Assembly (NCBI GenBank): GCA_032988165.1
Contig: JANTQF010000419.1
Location: 1 to 27,678 of the forward strand
DNA length: 27,678 bases
Direction: 5' to 3'
DNA from: Emmonsiellopsis sp. PD_33
Lineage: Eukaryota; Ascomycota; Eurotiomycetes; Onygenales; Ajellomycetaceae
Under the pieces are notes generated by a model. It did not search any database and was not told where the DNA came from. It saw only the letters and a list, made by a program, of their open reading frames with translations. A program made the translations under genes and the position numbers. Every line of letters starts with the position of its first letter. Within the stretch, counting starts at the first letter, position 1. This document shows, in pieces, positions 10,898 to 20,400 of the stretch.

Positions 10898-11630
10898 ATA
10901 ATTCCACCCCTCAATGAAAATCGAGATTGTAACTTGGGCATTCACGGTCATAGCATAGCATAGCATGCATCCTTTGGCGCAGTGAGGGTGACTGGTTTAG
11001 AAAATGTACTAGATAGTTGGTTATAGTTGATTGAGATCTTAACGGCTGCATAAAACATGGCATCAGTAACTAGTAGTCGAGGGTTCAATCCCCCCCTTTT
11101 GACAAAAGAGGCATCTCTGAGTGGCTGCACCACCCCCATCTTACAGACTATAGAGGTATAGATTAAAGTTGGGGAGTAAGTTAAACAAGAATCAATAAAG
11201 CACAAGACTAGTTAGCTTAACTGTTAAGGAGCCTTACATAGGTTACTATTATGGTAGTACAATACATTCAATCCAAGCCAGATGAAGGGATAAGCAGGCT
11301 GTGGGAAGGAATGAAAAGAGAGAGAATGAGATTTTCTGCATGTAATAAAAATTAAACAGATGGGACTAGAACTGCTGGAGAAGGAAAAGGAAGCAGGTGG
11401 ATTTGTCATGGCAATAAAACAAAAAACAAAAAGAAAAAAGAAAAGGAAACTAGGGAAAGACAGGAGGAGGGAATCAATACAATAAATAGATAATACAGTT
11501 AATTCTGGGGCGGTAGGGTGTTCCAGGACCCGAAACTATTCCTTAATCCTCGTCGCATCCTCATCCTCAAATCGATCTGCGAAACAATAATATTCTTTCT
11601 CCCATGACCTACCACAAGGCCTGCAATAAC
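10898..11630. other. Convergent intergenic region between the iminopeptidase and bxi1
   Basis: These are two 3' flanks facing each other. A (CATAG)3 micro-repeat sits at about 10949-10965 and a lone tRNA B-box-like motif GGTTCAATCC near 11082 without a foldable tRNA around it. A-rich low-complexity DNA follows at about 11410-11500. No gene is supported. Confidence 0.6.
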
Positions 11631-12613
11631 CTAGTTATTACTCTGACTATTCAAAATGCGCAAAATAGCCAGGAACAAATTGATGATATCCAAATACAGC
11701 GAGATGGCTGCGGCAATCTCCTCCTCAACATGATAATGGCGCATAATCAACTGCGTATCGACGAGTATATACCCGCTAAAAATCAGCGCGGCGATCGCCC
11801 CATACACAAGCTCCACGTTGCTATTCCGCGGCATAAACGCCGCCATGAACCCGAACAGAATCAGAAACCACAGCGCTCCGAATAGGTAGGGCATCCAGCT
11901 GGTGAAGTCGTATTTGGTCTGGCAGGCGAAGAGGGTTAGGGCGACGAAGATCCCCAGGGTCAGCACGAGTGCTTGCAGGACGATGCGCGCGTCGTAGAAG
12001 GAGGTCACGACGCTGATGGCGTACGCTTCTAGTGCTGTGAAGGCGCTGAGGAAGAGGAGGTTGGATGGGTAGCTTTTGCGCTTCCAGTAAGTCAGGCCCA
12101 TGAAGACGAGGGCGCTGAGGACGGAGACTAGCATGAGCCATGAGTGCGATTGGATCCAGAGGCGGTACGGGTCGCTGAAGAAGGAGATCGAGCTCATGAC
12201 GGTGGTTAGGAGGAGCTGGACGGATCTGCATTAGCATTTGAGGTTAGCTATCATATAACCATGTCGCAGTGAGGGCATACGAATGAAAAGGCTGTCTTAC
12301 AGAATCGAGTAAACCTTGCGAACGAACTGCATCCGGATGGGGAGGGTTGCCTCTGCGACAGAGCCGCCGAACTACGTGGCTAGTTAGCAACAAACTGCAT
12401 CCTTACGACGAGTAACCTGCACAACTATCAACACCAGGAGCATCCACATACCTTGAAGTCATCGGGAACGTTGTCATCCTCGCTGCGCGGGCTGCCCAAG
12501 AGCCCGTCGTTTGGATCGGAGGTAGCCTGATAAGATGGCGGGGCCTGGGTATAACGTTGCTCGTCGAGCGAGTCCCGCTGCGGAGCGGGCTGGTATCTGG
12601 TATTCGCGGCCAT
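11631..12613 (-). CDS. bxi1: BXI1/TMBIM (Bax inhibitor-1 superfamily, UPF0005) membrane protein
   Basis: The family comprises seven-TM proteins of ER, Golgi or vacuole membranes that leak Ca2+ and modulate stress and cell death; yeast Bxi1/Ybh3 is the closest named type. The exons on the minus strand are 12613-12452 (54 codons), 12371-12301 and 12225-11631. The introns are 80 nt (donor GTATGT, branch GCTAAC, acceptor GTAG) and 75 nt (donor GTAAGA, acceptor GCAG). The spliced length is 828 nt, 275 aa. The N-terminal 50 residues are hydrophilic and Pro/Gln/Ser-rich with a PPSYQ motif, typical of the LFG/Bxi1 branch. After VRKVYSIL come about seven hydrophobic segments, and the end LYLDIINLFLAILRIL is highly characteristic. 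The gene appears intact. Much of the protein is missed if only the last exon is read. Confidence 0.94.
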
Positions 12614-12734
12614 GGCGTTCAGTGCACAGCTGTCAAGAGATAGCAGCCAGGAGCTGGAGGGATGTGGTGAAGAGACGGATGGTTGTCGTCGATCAGGCTG
12701 TCTGCAACAGCGACTGGAGAGACGACGTTGCTGG

Positions 12735-12770
12735 TGATGTCAGTTGCCTGCTGATGTCAGCGTGCACGTG
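12735..12770. promoter_or_regulatory. Paired TGATGTCAG sites and an E-box CACGTG
   Basis: TGATGTCAG occurs at 12735-12743 and again at 12752-12760, starts 17 bp apart. CACGTG lies at 12765-12770. TGATGTCA resembles a CRE-like bZIP site with one change, and CACGTG is the bHLH E-box core. These sites are about 120-160 bp upstream of the bxi1 start. Binding is inferred only. Confidence 0.4.
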
Positions 12771-12797
12771 ACCTGTATCCACAGCCACAGCGTCTTC

Positions 12798-12843
12798 CTT
12801 GGCATTGCTTGGCATTCCCTTGGCATGTGTCTTGGCGCCAAGG
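12798..12843. promoter_or_regulatory. Phased CTTGGC array ending in palindrome CTTGGCGCCAAG
   Basis: Four TTGGC copies start at about 12799, 12809, 12820 and 12832, spaced 10-12 bp, close to one helical turn. The last forms a perfect 12-bp palindrome CTTGGCGCCAAG (12831-12842). The arrangement suggests cooperative binding of one factor, but no factor is identified. Confidence 0.4.
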
Positions 12844-13403
12844 CGTCTGGTCTGGCTCCAAACTCCTTCGTCAACTTAAGCTTAATCTTCCTTTTAAACG
12901 CTATGTAAGTTACCGGCGCTTGTTTCTCACATTCCTCCATCAGACTCCAGGGGACCCATGCCGTTGGATTGGGGTATCCGACTTCAGGGCAAGCAGATAC
13001 ATTGTGGAAGATGGCTACGAAGTTCAAAGAAACGGGCGGCGAGGACCCCACTGATATGCAATACTAGCATGCTTTCTAAGGTTCCCAGACTCCATACGAG
13101 AACGCTAAACACCCTCGGGATTCGGGCCTCAAGCTGCGACCAAGAACCGGCCCCTGATTAGCTTCTGGGAAGATCATTCTTCCGCTCAATCTTCTGCTCC
13201 CAAAATGGCGGCGCATAGCCTCCCGCTTTGGCTCAAAAATATCTCCCAACCTCCATCGGGCATGCTCATGCCGACGTCGTTCTCCAGCACCTCCAGAGTC
13301 AAGCGGAGAAGATCGTGTGATTGACCTCCTTTGAACGTTGCGGGAAGACACCCACGTCCCTGATGATCCAGAGTCTCCCCTTCCGGGACGCAGCAACCGT
13401 GCG

Positions 13404-15278
13404 ATGCTCCGCCCGGCCATGTTTCGAGCACCCGCCGCTCTGGCCCCCAAATGCTTCTCCCCCAAATTCCGCTACCTGCTCGTCCTCGCCATCGCGATAA
13501 TCGCCATTGTCGGGCTTGCCCACCAGTTCTCGCTGCCGCTCCACTACACTTTTCCCCAGAAAACCCCCGGAAAGCATACTTTCTCCACACCGCACCCTAT
13601 CAATGACCTCATCTGGAACGCCGAGGAGGAATTCAAGCAGCTGCTCGAGACCCAGACACACGATGTCAGCACCGCGGCGAAGCAGTATAGGAAGCGTCGC
13701 GGGCGACATCCGCCGCCGGGGTTCGACGAGTGGTTCAAGTATGCGCAGGAGAACAATGCCGTCATAATCGAGGAATTTTTCGACCAGATATATCATGACC
13801 TGAATCCCTTTTGGGCACTGGAGCCCGCCGAATTGCGACAGCGGGCTGCCAGCATCGAGCATCGGGTTATCGTCCGTGATCGCAAAGCCACAGTAGTCAC
13901 GGTTGGGAAACATTTCTGGGTGCCGCACTGGTTGAGTCTGATTGAATCGATACAAGAATTTCTTCCAGATGTCATCGTGCCGTTAAACGCCATGGACGAG
14001 TCTAGAATCATTGTGCCACATGAAACAATAGAAGAGTACGCCGCCAAGGAGCGTACGACTCGAAAGCTCCCCAAAGCTAAAGAGGTCGTACAAGAATTTA
14101 CAAAAATCCCCGAAACTAAAACACCCGAGCCCCCCTTCGACCCTGCGTACGAAGGGCCAAATCTAGGCCCATACTGGAAAATGGCCAGCAGGGGCTGTGC
14201 GAAGGACAGTCCCGCACGTACCCAAGACCTCCCGCGCATCGACTTCTCCAACCCCCCGCCGCAATTAAACAACTACCTCAACCTCTCCTCCTACCACGGC
14301 TACGTGCAAAACTTCACCCTCTCCAAATCCGTCTGTGACAGACCGGAACTAAAAATCGCCCACGGCAACTTCATCGAGCCCGTCTCTATCTCCACCTCCC
14401 AAAAACTCTTTCCCCTATTCGGGGGCTCAAAGCTCCCCATCAACAACGAGATCCTCATCCCAGCAGCCATGTACTACGCCGAAGGCACCATTTGGTCCGG
14501 CGACGAGACGCACGGCGGCAAATGGGAGAACAAGGACGACACATTCGTCTGGCGCGGCACGGCCACAGGTGGCCGCAACAAGCGCGAGAACTGGAACGGG
14601 TTCCACCGGCACCGCTTCGTCTCGATGCTCAACGCCACGACAGTCCGCCTCGCCGAGTCCGGCGACCAACAACCGCAAAACTTCCTCCTACCAGACTATG
14701 AAACCTACCACCTCTCCCACACAGGCAAGACGGGCCACATTGCCCCCATGATCGACGCCCACGCAGACACCGGCTTCACCCATCTCGTCTGCTTCCCCTC
14801 CCACGGACCAACATGCTCCTACACAGACCCCTTCTTCTCCCCAACCCCCGCAATCCCCATGGACAAGCAATACAAACGCAAATACCTCCCAGACATCGAC
14901 GGCAACTCCTTCTCCGGCCGCTACCGCGGCTTCCTCCTCTCCACCTCCGTCCCCATCAAAGCAACCCTATACAAAGAATGGCACGACACCCGCCTCGTGC
15001 CCTGGATCCACTTCGTCCCCATGGACTCGACGTACAGCGACGTGTATGGGATTATGGAGTACTTTTTGGGCCGCGAGGAGGATCCGGAGTCCGGACGGGA
15101 CCATGTGGCGAGGAAGATTGCGCTGGATGGGAAGGCGTGGGCGGAACGGGTGCTGAGGAGGGAGGATATGAGGATTTATGTCTATCGGTTGTTGTTGGAG
15201 TATGCGCGGTTGTGTGATGAGAGGAGGGGGGAGATTGGGTTTGTGGGGGATTTGAAGGATGGGAAGAAGACGGGGTAA
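13404..15278 (+). CDS. GT90 (CAP10-like) glycosyltransferase, type II Golgi membrane protein
   Basis: GT90 enzymes transfer sugars such as xylose or glucose to glycans; in fungi they include Cap10 and the beta-1,2-xylosyltransferase Cxt1 of Cryptococcus. The single exon encodes 624 aa from ATG 13404 (purine at -3). The longer open frame to 13338 begins with TTG, so it is not used here; ATG 13419 is an alternative. A short basic cytosolic tail is followed by one TM segment (about 23-40), then a stem. Then come RRGRHPPPGFDEW (about 98-110), typical of fungal members, and the CAP10 domain (about 330-610). The domain shows FVWRGTATGG (about 381), DIDGNSFSGRYRG (about 497) and FVPMDSTYSDVYG (about 537). 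It looks intact. The acceptor glycan cannot be predicted. It is divergent from bxi1 and is the last intact gene before the transposon block. Confidence 0.92.
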   Translation: MLRPAMFRAPAALAPKCFSPKFRYLLVLAIAIIAIVGLAHQFSLPLHYTFPQKTPGKHTFSTPHPINDLIWNAEEEFKQLLETQTHDVSTAAKQYRKRRGRHPPPGFDEWFKYAQENNAVIIEEFFDQIYHDLNPFWALEPAELRQRAASIEHRVIVRDRKATVVTVGKHFWVPHWLSLIESIQEFLPDVIVPLNAMDESRIIVPHETIEEYAAKERTTRKLPKAKEVVQEFTKIPETKTPEPPFDPAYEGPNLGPYWKMASRGCAKDSPARTQDLPRIDFSNPPPQLNNYLNLSSYHGYVQNFTLSKSVCDRPELKIAHGNFIEPVSISTSQKLFPLFGGSKLPINNEILIPAAMYYAEGTIWSGDETHGGKWENKDDTFVWRGTATGGRNKRENWNGFHRHRFVSMLNATTVRLAESGDQQPQNFLLPDYETYHLSHTGKTGHIAPMIDAHADTGFTHLVCFPSHGPTCSYTDPFFSPTPAIPMDKQYKRKYLPDIDGNSFSGRYRGFLLSTSVPIKATLYKEWHDTRLVPWIHFVPMDSTYSDVYGIMEYFLGREEDPESGRDHVARKIALDGKAWAERVLRREDMRIYVYRLLLEYARLCDERRGEIGFVGDLKDGKKTG

Positions 15279-15946
15279 TGGATGGTGATGGTGATGATGG
15301 CATTTTTTTTTTCTTTGGATATGATTATTACGCTTGGTTGGATTGGGTTGGATATATATATAATGTCTTGTTTATATTCCATTTCCCTTTCCCTTTCCTC
15401 TTCTTTTTGGATGAACAAAGGGAGGAGAGGGAAGGGACACCATGTGTGGTTTTGATTTGTTTGGGTTGTGTTGAAACGGTCTATTAGATGATTCAGATTA
15501 CTGACATGTATTTGTGCAACATTATTCTTCCCCTTGCTGGTTTGGGTTTTTAGCTTATTTCGAGAAAGCCCGTTTTGTTTTGGGCTGATTTTTGGTTTAT
15601 ATTTATTTATTTTTACTTCATTTTTTACATATGTGTCTAGAAATTTTATGGATATAATTTTAATATTCTCTTATATGTATGTTATCGGCTGGGTCGGCAG
15701 AACGCTATCTCGGTGAGGGAACATCAGGAAAATACTCGTATTTTAGCGCCATTTGGCCTCACCGCCTTTTGGTCACATGATTTGGGGGGGTTATGAGATA
15801 TCGTGGCATACATAGGTGAAAGAGAAGAGATGTTTGATTAATTCAACTATCTAAGAGGGTAAATTTCACCACTATTTATAATTCCTGCCATGTGATAGTT
15901 GTAGATCACAAAAATGAGAGAACCTAGCAAAATATATGTAGAAAAC
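15279..15946. other. GT90 3' flank and transition to the CpG-free block
   Basis: No gene is seen. The DNA is T-rich after the GT90 stop. CpG dinucleotides are still present to about 15,804 and then vanish before the LTR at 15,947, so about 140 bp of flank share the composition of the inserted element. Confidence 0.6.
15942..15946. repeat. Target-site duplication, left copy (AAAAC)
   Basis: AAAAC immediately precedes the left LTR and is repeated exactly after the right LTR (25993-25997). Five-bp duplications are usual for Ty3/gypsy integrases. Confidence 0.9.
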
Positions 15947-16107
15947 TGTTATGCGCCTATGCTCCATGCCATGGAGTAGCCAGTGTGCTTAGTCACACAG
16001 TTAGCTTAGTCAGGCCCTGAGGTATAAATACCCATGGGCAGCCCAGAAACCATAGGAATACAACCTTATTCTACACAACATTTTCATCTCAAGTTATCCC
16101 AATTACA
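15947..16107 (+). repeat. Left (5') LTR, 161 bp
   Basis: It starts TGTTATGCGCC and ends CAATTACA, giving the usual TG...CA ends. It differs from the right LTR at 19 positions, all transitions, with no indels. A TATA-type core GGTATAAATACC lies at 16021-16032. Confidence 0.95.
16021..16032 (+). promoter_or_regulatory. TATA-like core promoter in the left LTR
   Basis: GGTATAAATACC contains TATAAATA and is conserved exactly in the right LTR (25906-25917). It is likely the retrotransposon core promoter. Confidence 0.6.
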
Positions 16108-17446
16108 ATTAGTAGCATGTCTTTACAAAAGATGTAAGATTCTCTATGAGTTTCCTGATCTTCATAATGAGTTATCATTATATCTTCTTACTCTCATTAC
16201 TTCTATATTTCCTTTAATGGGTCCCTGTCTCTTCTCTATCTCTTTTACTCATCTTGTCCACTTTATAGACTTCTCTCCAAAAGCCATATCTACTCAGGCC
16301 TTATCCTTCTTATAAACTACACTCTATACCTAGCATCTGAATAGCTTCATCCTCATTATGAACAATTCTAATTGAATTATATTCTTATTGTTCTCTGTGC
16401 ATACTATTCTGTTTGATCTCCTGATGAATCTATGGATGTCTACCCTAAATTGCTGAGCTTAGCAAAAGAATCTCAAGTCACCCATGAAACTTCCATAGGA
16501 ATTACCCTACTATATCTATTCTAGTTGCTTACTTTCATTCACTATGTTACCCCTGATCCTAAGCTGCTATTATGGAAATTTATCATGCTATATTCAAACC
16601 ACTGTTTGCCTATAAATTAACTGCTTGAAGCTCTCATACAAATTCCCCATACATTTCTCAGAAATTGCCCACTTTTTTACCCTCTTAAAAAGTACTTTCT
16701 CTCTTTTCAGTTTTCATGTTTTTTCTGAGATTTTCTGCAGTCCTTTCTCCAAAAGAGTATAATACATACATATCTATCATATTAGCACATGTCTTTTAGT
16801 TGTTTTTATTCCAAAAGGGCATAGTATCTTTCTTACTTTCTACACTTTTCTGTAGACTCTTCCCCTTAGAAGATCCATCTCATCTGATAATAGTCATTAA
16901 TATTAGTAGCCCTTATGTCTAAAGAACCATGAAATGACCTTTCATATCTGAATAGTAGAACTTGCTTATCAAATTATTAAGTATTTCAACTCTAACTTCC
17001 CTTATCATAACTCTTTGCAGGACACTATGATTATAAGGATAATATTTATGACTGAGTAAACTATCTGCCTGAACCCCCTATCTAAATCCAGGCAGATATC
17101 TATAGAATCACAAGAGTATACATACTTATAAGCTAATTCATATGGAAGTTCTGAAGATGCCCAAGTAATCTTACTGATACTATCAGACTGGCCCATTAAT
17201 TGTTTATTACTTAATCAAGTAGTTTTTGAATTTCATAACTGCACAGACTACTTCAAATAGAGCTGCATGTTCACCTACTAAGAAGAGGCATTCTTTAAGA
17301 TATTACTAATAAGATAAGTATACCTCCTACTAGGCCTAAAGTCATACTCAGAGAGCAACACCCTATCCTGTCTGACTCAGCCATCCTTATAGATTAACTT
17401 AGTGCTAAGTAGCATCTTATTTTGTACTGCACTGCAGCTAACACCC
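16108..17446 (+). other. Long 5' leader of the retrotransposon
   Basis: About 1.34 kb separate the left LTR from the first gag-frame ATG. The stretch is pyrimidine-rich and no protein family is recognised. A 93-codon frame starts inside the LTR (16034) but does not look coding. It may be an untranslated leader or an unrecognised decayed gag N-terminus. Confidence 0.5.
16110..16116 (+). other. Probable primer-binding site (initiator tRNA-Met type, mutated)
   Basis: TAGTAGC begins two bases after the left LTR. It equals TGGTAGC with one G-to-A change; TGGTAGC is the complement of GCUACCA, the 3' end of fungal initiator tRNA-Met. Position and sequence fit, but the match is short. Confidence 0.5.
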
Positions 17447-20400
17447 ATGGAGTCTCCAGAGACCCTAAATATAACTTCAACTGATGAAGAACAAGTCTTA
17501 CAACTATTATTTATTAGACAGCTAGATAATATGTTAAATGTGAACCACACTCTAGCTGCTATAGATATTACTAGTGAATCTGCTAATGATACAGGCTTCA
17601 TCCTATGCTAAATGCAAATCCTATGGAAACTACTCTTTCATGTTAGAGCTGCTGCTGCTCAGCTGACATCAGCCTAGCTATCAGTGTAATCTCTACCTGT
17701 ACTACTAACCTTAACTGCTCCATGGAAACCCCAGGACATTGGTTTTTTCTATCCTGATGTACTGACATTGTGGGGCTGTGATGATATTATTAATAAGAAA
17801 GATAAGACATATTACTGGGATATTTATATGTTCACTAACTGGCTTAAGGTTGCTACTCTAACTAGAGATGCAGCAAGGATCTAACAGAATTTAGATTTAT
17901 ATCTCAAAGGAGAAGTAGAATTCTAATGGAATCAGAAGCTTAATAACATCATCTATATAAATCTTATTGTAACTAATAATGGAGTAAAAGAGTGAATTAA
18001 GATTCTCTAATGATGATTCTACATTAAGAATAGTCAAGCACTATGAAAGCTTAATAAGATAAAATACTTACTCTAGAATCTCTATGATAGATGCAGTCCA
18101 ATCTCTTATATTCTAAATGTGTCTTTAGCTGTTAAATACTGCAGTTAAGAAGACATTAAGTATGCTCAGGTCCTACATGTGTGGAACAACCTGGATGTTG
18201 TCTTGTGAGCTATTATTAATAAGCTAGAAGAGGATATGACCATTAAAGAATTCACTGAGATTATTTGCTGTAAGCAGACCAACTGAATAGATCAATTTGT
18301 AAGTAATGATTAATATGTGAATAGTATGTATAATCAGTATGAATTCTATCATAGTAACTTTACTTCTTGAAGTAATTACTGTGGACATGGTAGAGGATTA
18401 TATTCCTACCAGTTTGAATAGCCTGCTTACTAATACCAGCCCAGATATCAGACACAGGACTATGCCAATAGATAGTACTGCAGCTACAGTAGAAATAACA
18501 ATTAATATGGTAATAATAATAATCAATATGATAGCTACTACAATCAGTGCAATAAAAACTATTAAGATAAAGCTCAGTAAGATCATTCTGAACTGCCAGC
18601 CTCAAAGTAACAGCTCTAGCTACTAGCACCTAAGGGTACTCTTAATGCTAATCTACCTGGCAGGCAGCTATGGAACTAGCAGCCATGCAAACAAGTGGTA
18701 TTTCATACTAACCTTAAGGAATTAAAGGAGTTCACAGAAGATTTATATAGCTAGAAGGCAGAATTTGATCCCTACTATAATAAGTTAGAAATGCCCATGA
18801 ATGATCCACAGGAACAATCATATGATAATAGTGTGTATGACCTGGAAGTAGATACATTCCACATAGATTCCACAACAGCTACTTATTATAGCTATAGTGA
18901 GGCCTTTAATTCACACAACAACCTATATAAACACTTGAAAACTTGCATGATAACTTCACAGACCTTCTATATGAGCCCTAACTGTGCATCTCAAGTGATA
19001 GTATCTCAGCAGCCAGCTGATCTAGATACACCTTATAGTTATACATTCTATAACTAGAAATATACCATCATCATGGTGTTCTGTCAGGACACCTTCAAGC
19101 CACTGCTAATATATATAAACTCTGGCTGTATAATGATATTTATAAGCAAGAAGTTCCTTAAGTAGTAATGTAACAAAATACTATGCCTGTCATACCCATA
19201 AATACTGATTAGAGGTGTTAGAGACTCTACAGAATCCTCTAAAATAATTATAATTTCATTTACATTGCTAATAGTTCTACTAAATGAGAAATGTACATCA
19301 GTACTCATCTAGATCTCAGTGAAGATATATATCATTAATAATCTCCATATCAACCTGCTGCTTGGTATAGATAATATGGTGCCAGAAAGTATCACCATAG
19401 ACCTAGACAAGAGGATGCTACAAATAAAGTCATGTGAGGATATAGAAGTCAGAATTTTAGTGACACTAAGAAAAGACCATTAAACTATTAGATTAGTATA
19501 TTTAGATGCTAAAGTCATTATTTTACTCAAATTAGAAGCAAAAATTCCCCTCAGGTGCTGCCTTAAGAAAGAGGAATACCTACTAATAGATAGGAATTAT
19601 ATCTTTAACTCTATCATACTACTACTCTAGATATATATGTAAATTATGAACTATAATCTCCTATTTGCCCATATCATCAACAATATGAATAGGTAGGTTA
19701 TAATCCCACAGAGATCCCACATTAGCACTCTAAGAGAATATGATGCTACTAGCATATATTTAGTTAACTCTATAGCAGAGCTATTAACTTTCAATCTCCC
19801 TAGACAACAGCTCTAATAGAAGCTAAACAGCAACCTAAATATATCAGAGTTAATAGAGGAATCCCTGCATGCCATCAACATCAACCCCATAGGGGTGGAA
19901 GTAAAACTACCTAATAGTATAATAATTTATGGTGATGAGGAGACTGCAAAATACTTTACATAGATTTACAATGAATTCCCTGAAATCTAGGAAGACTACA
20001 GTAATGCTATAGACCTGCTAAAGAATGAGTAAATGTAAATTCCCCTCTTATCACTGAAGAATTATAAGCTTCAGACCCAAGTCAAAATATACCCTCTAGG
20101 CCAGAAGAACCATGAAGTCATAGATGAGCTCTTTAACAAATTGCATGCTTAAGGATGTATGAAATAGGCAATGAACTATATCCTCTCAGAATACCCAGTA
20201 TTTATAGTATGAAAAGAGGTTAATGAAGTACAGAAAGGCTATCCTGTAATTAATGTTAGAGAATTAAATAAGATAATTAAGTCTGATGTATACTTAATGA
20301 TACAGTAGGTAGAGGTCATCAACTCTATAAAAGAATGTCACTATATTACTATTCTTAACTGTATGAGCTTCTTCTACTAATGGAGAGTCTACTATAACTA

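Larger units (their letters stand above)
12614..13403. promoter_or_regulatory. Divergent promoter region, bxi1 (-) and GT90 gene (+)
   Basis: These 790 bases lie between divergent start codons. They hold a compact set of site-like motifs (12735-12843, annotated separately). The rest, 12850-13400, has no supported gene; frames that cross it are antisense or off-frame extensions of the GT90 gene. Confidence 0.6.

Noticed and set aside
11070..11105. tRNA-like B-box GGTTCAATCC with an A-box-like TAGATAGTTGG upstream
   Set aside because: The T-stem has a mismatch, no acceptor stem pairs at the right distance, and the two boxes are too far apart for an intronless tRNA.
13338..13403. GT90 start at 13,338
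   Set aside because: That codon is TTG; the first in-frame ATG is at 13,404 with a purine at -3.
13299..13955. 218-codon minus-strand ORF opposite the GT90 gene
   Set aside because: It is antisense to a clearly conserved coding exon and is not protein-like; a compositional shadow.
16034..16315. 93-codon ORF starting in the left LTR
   Set aside because: It starts in non-coding LTR sequence, has no domain, and the corresponding right-LTR ATG is lost (ATG versus ACA).
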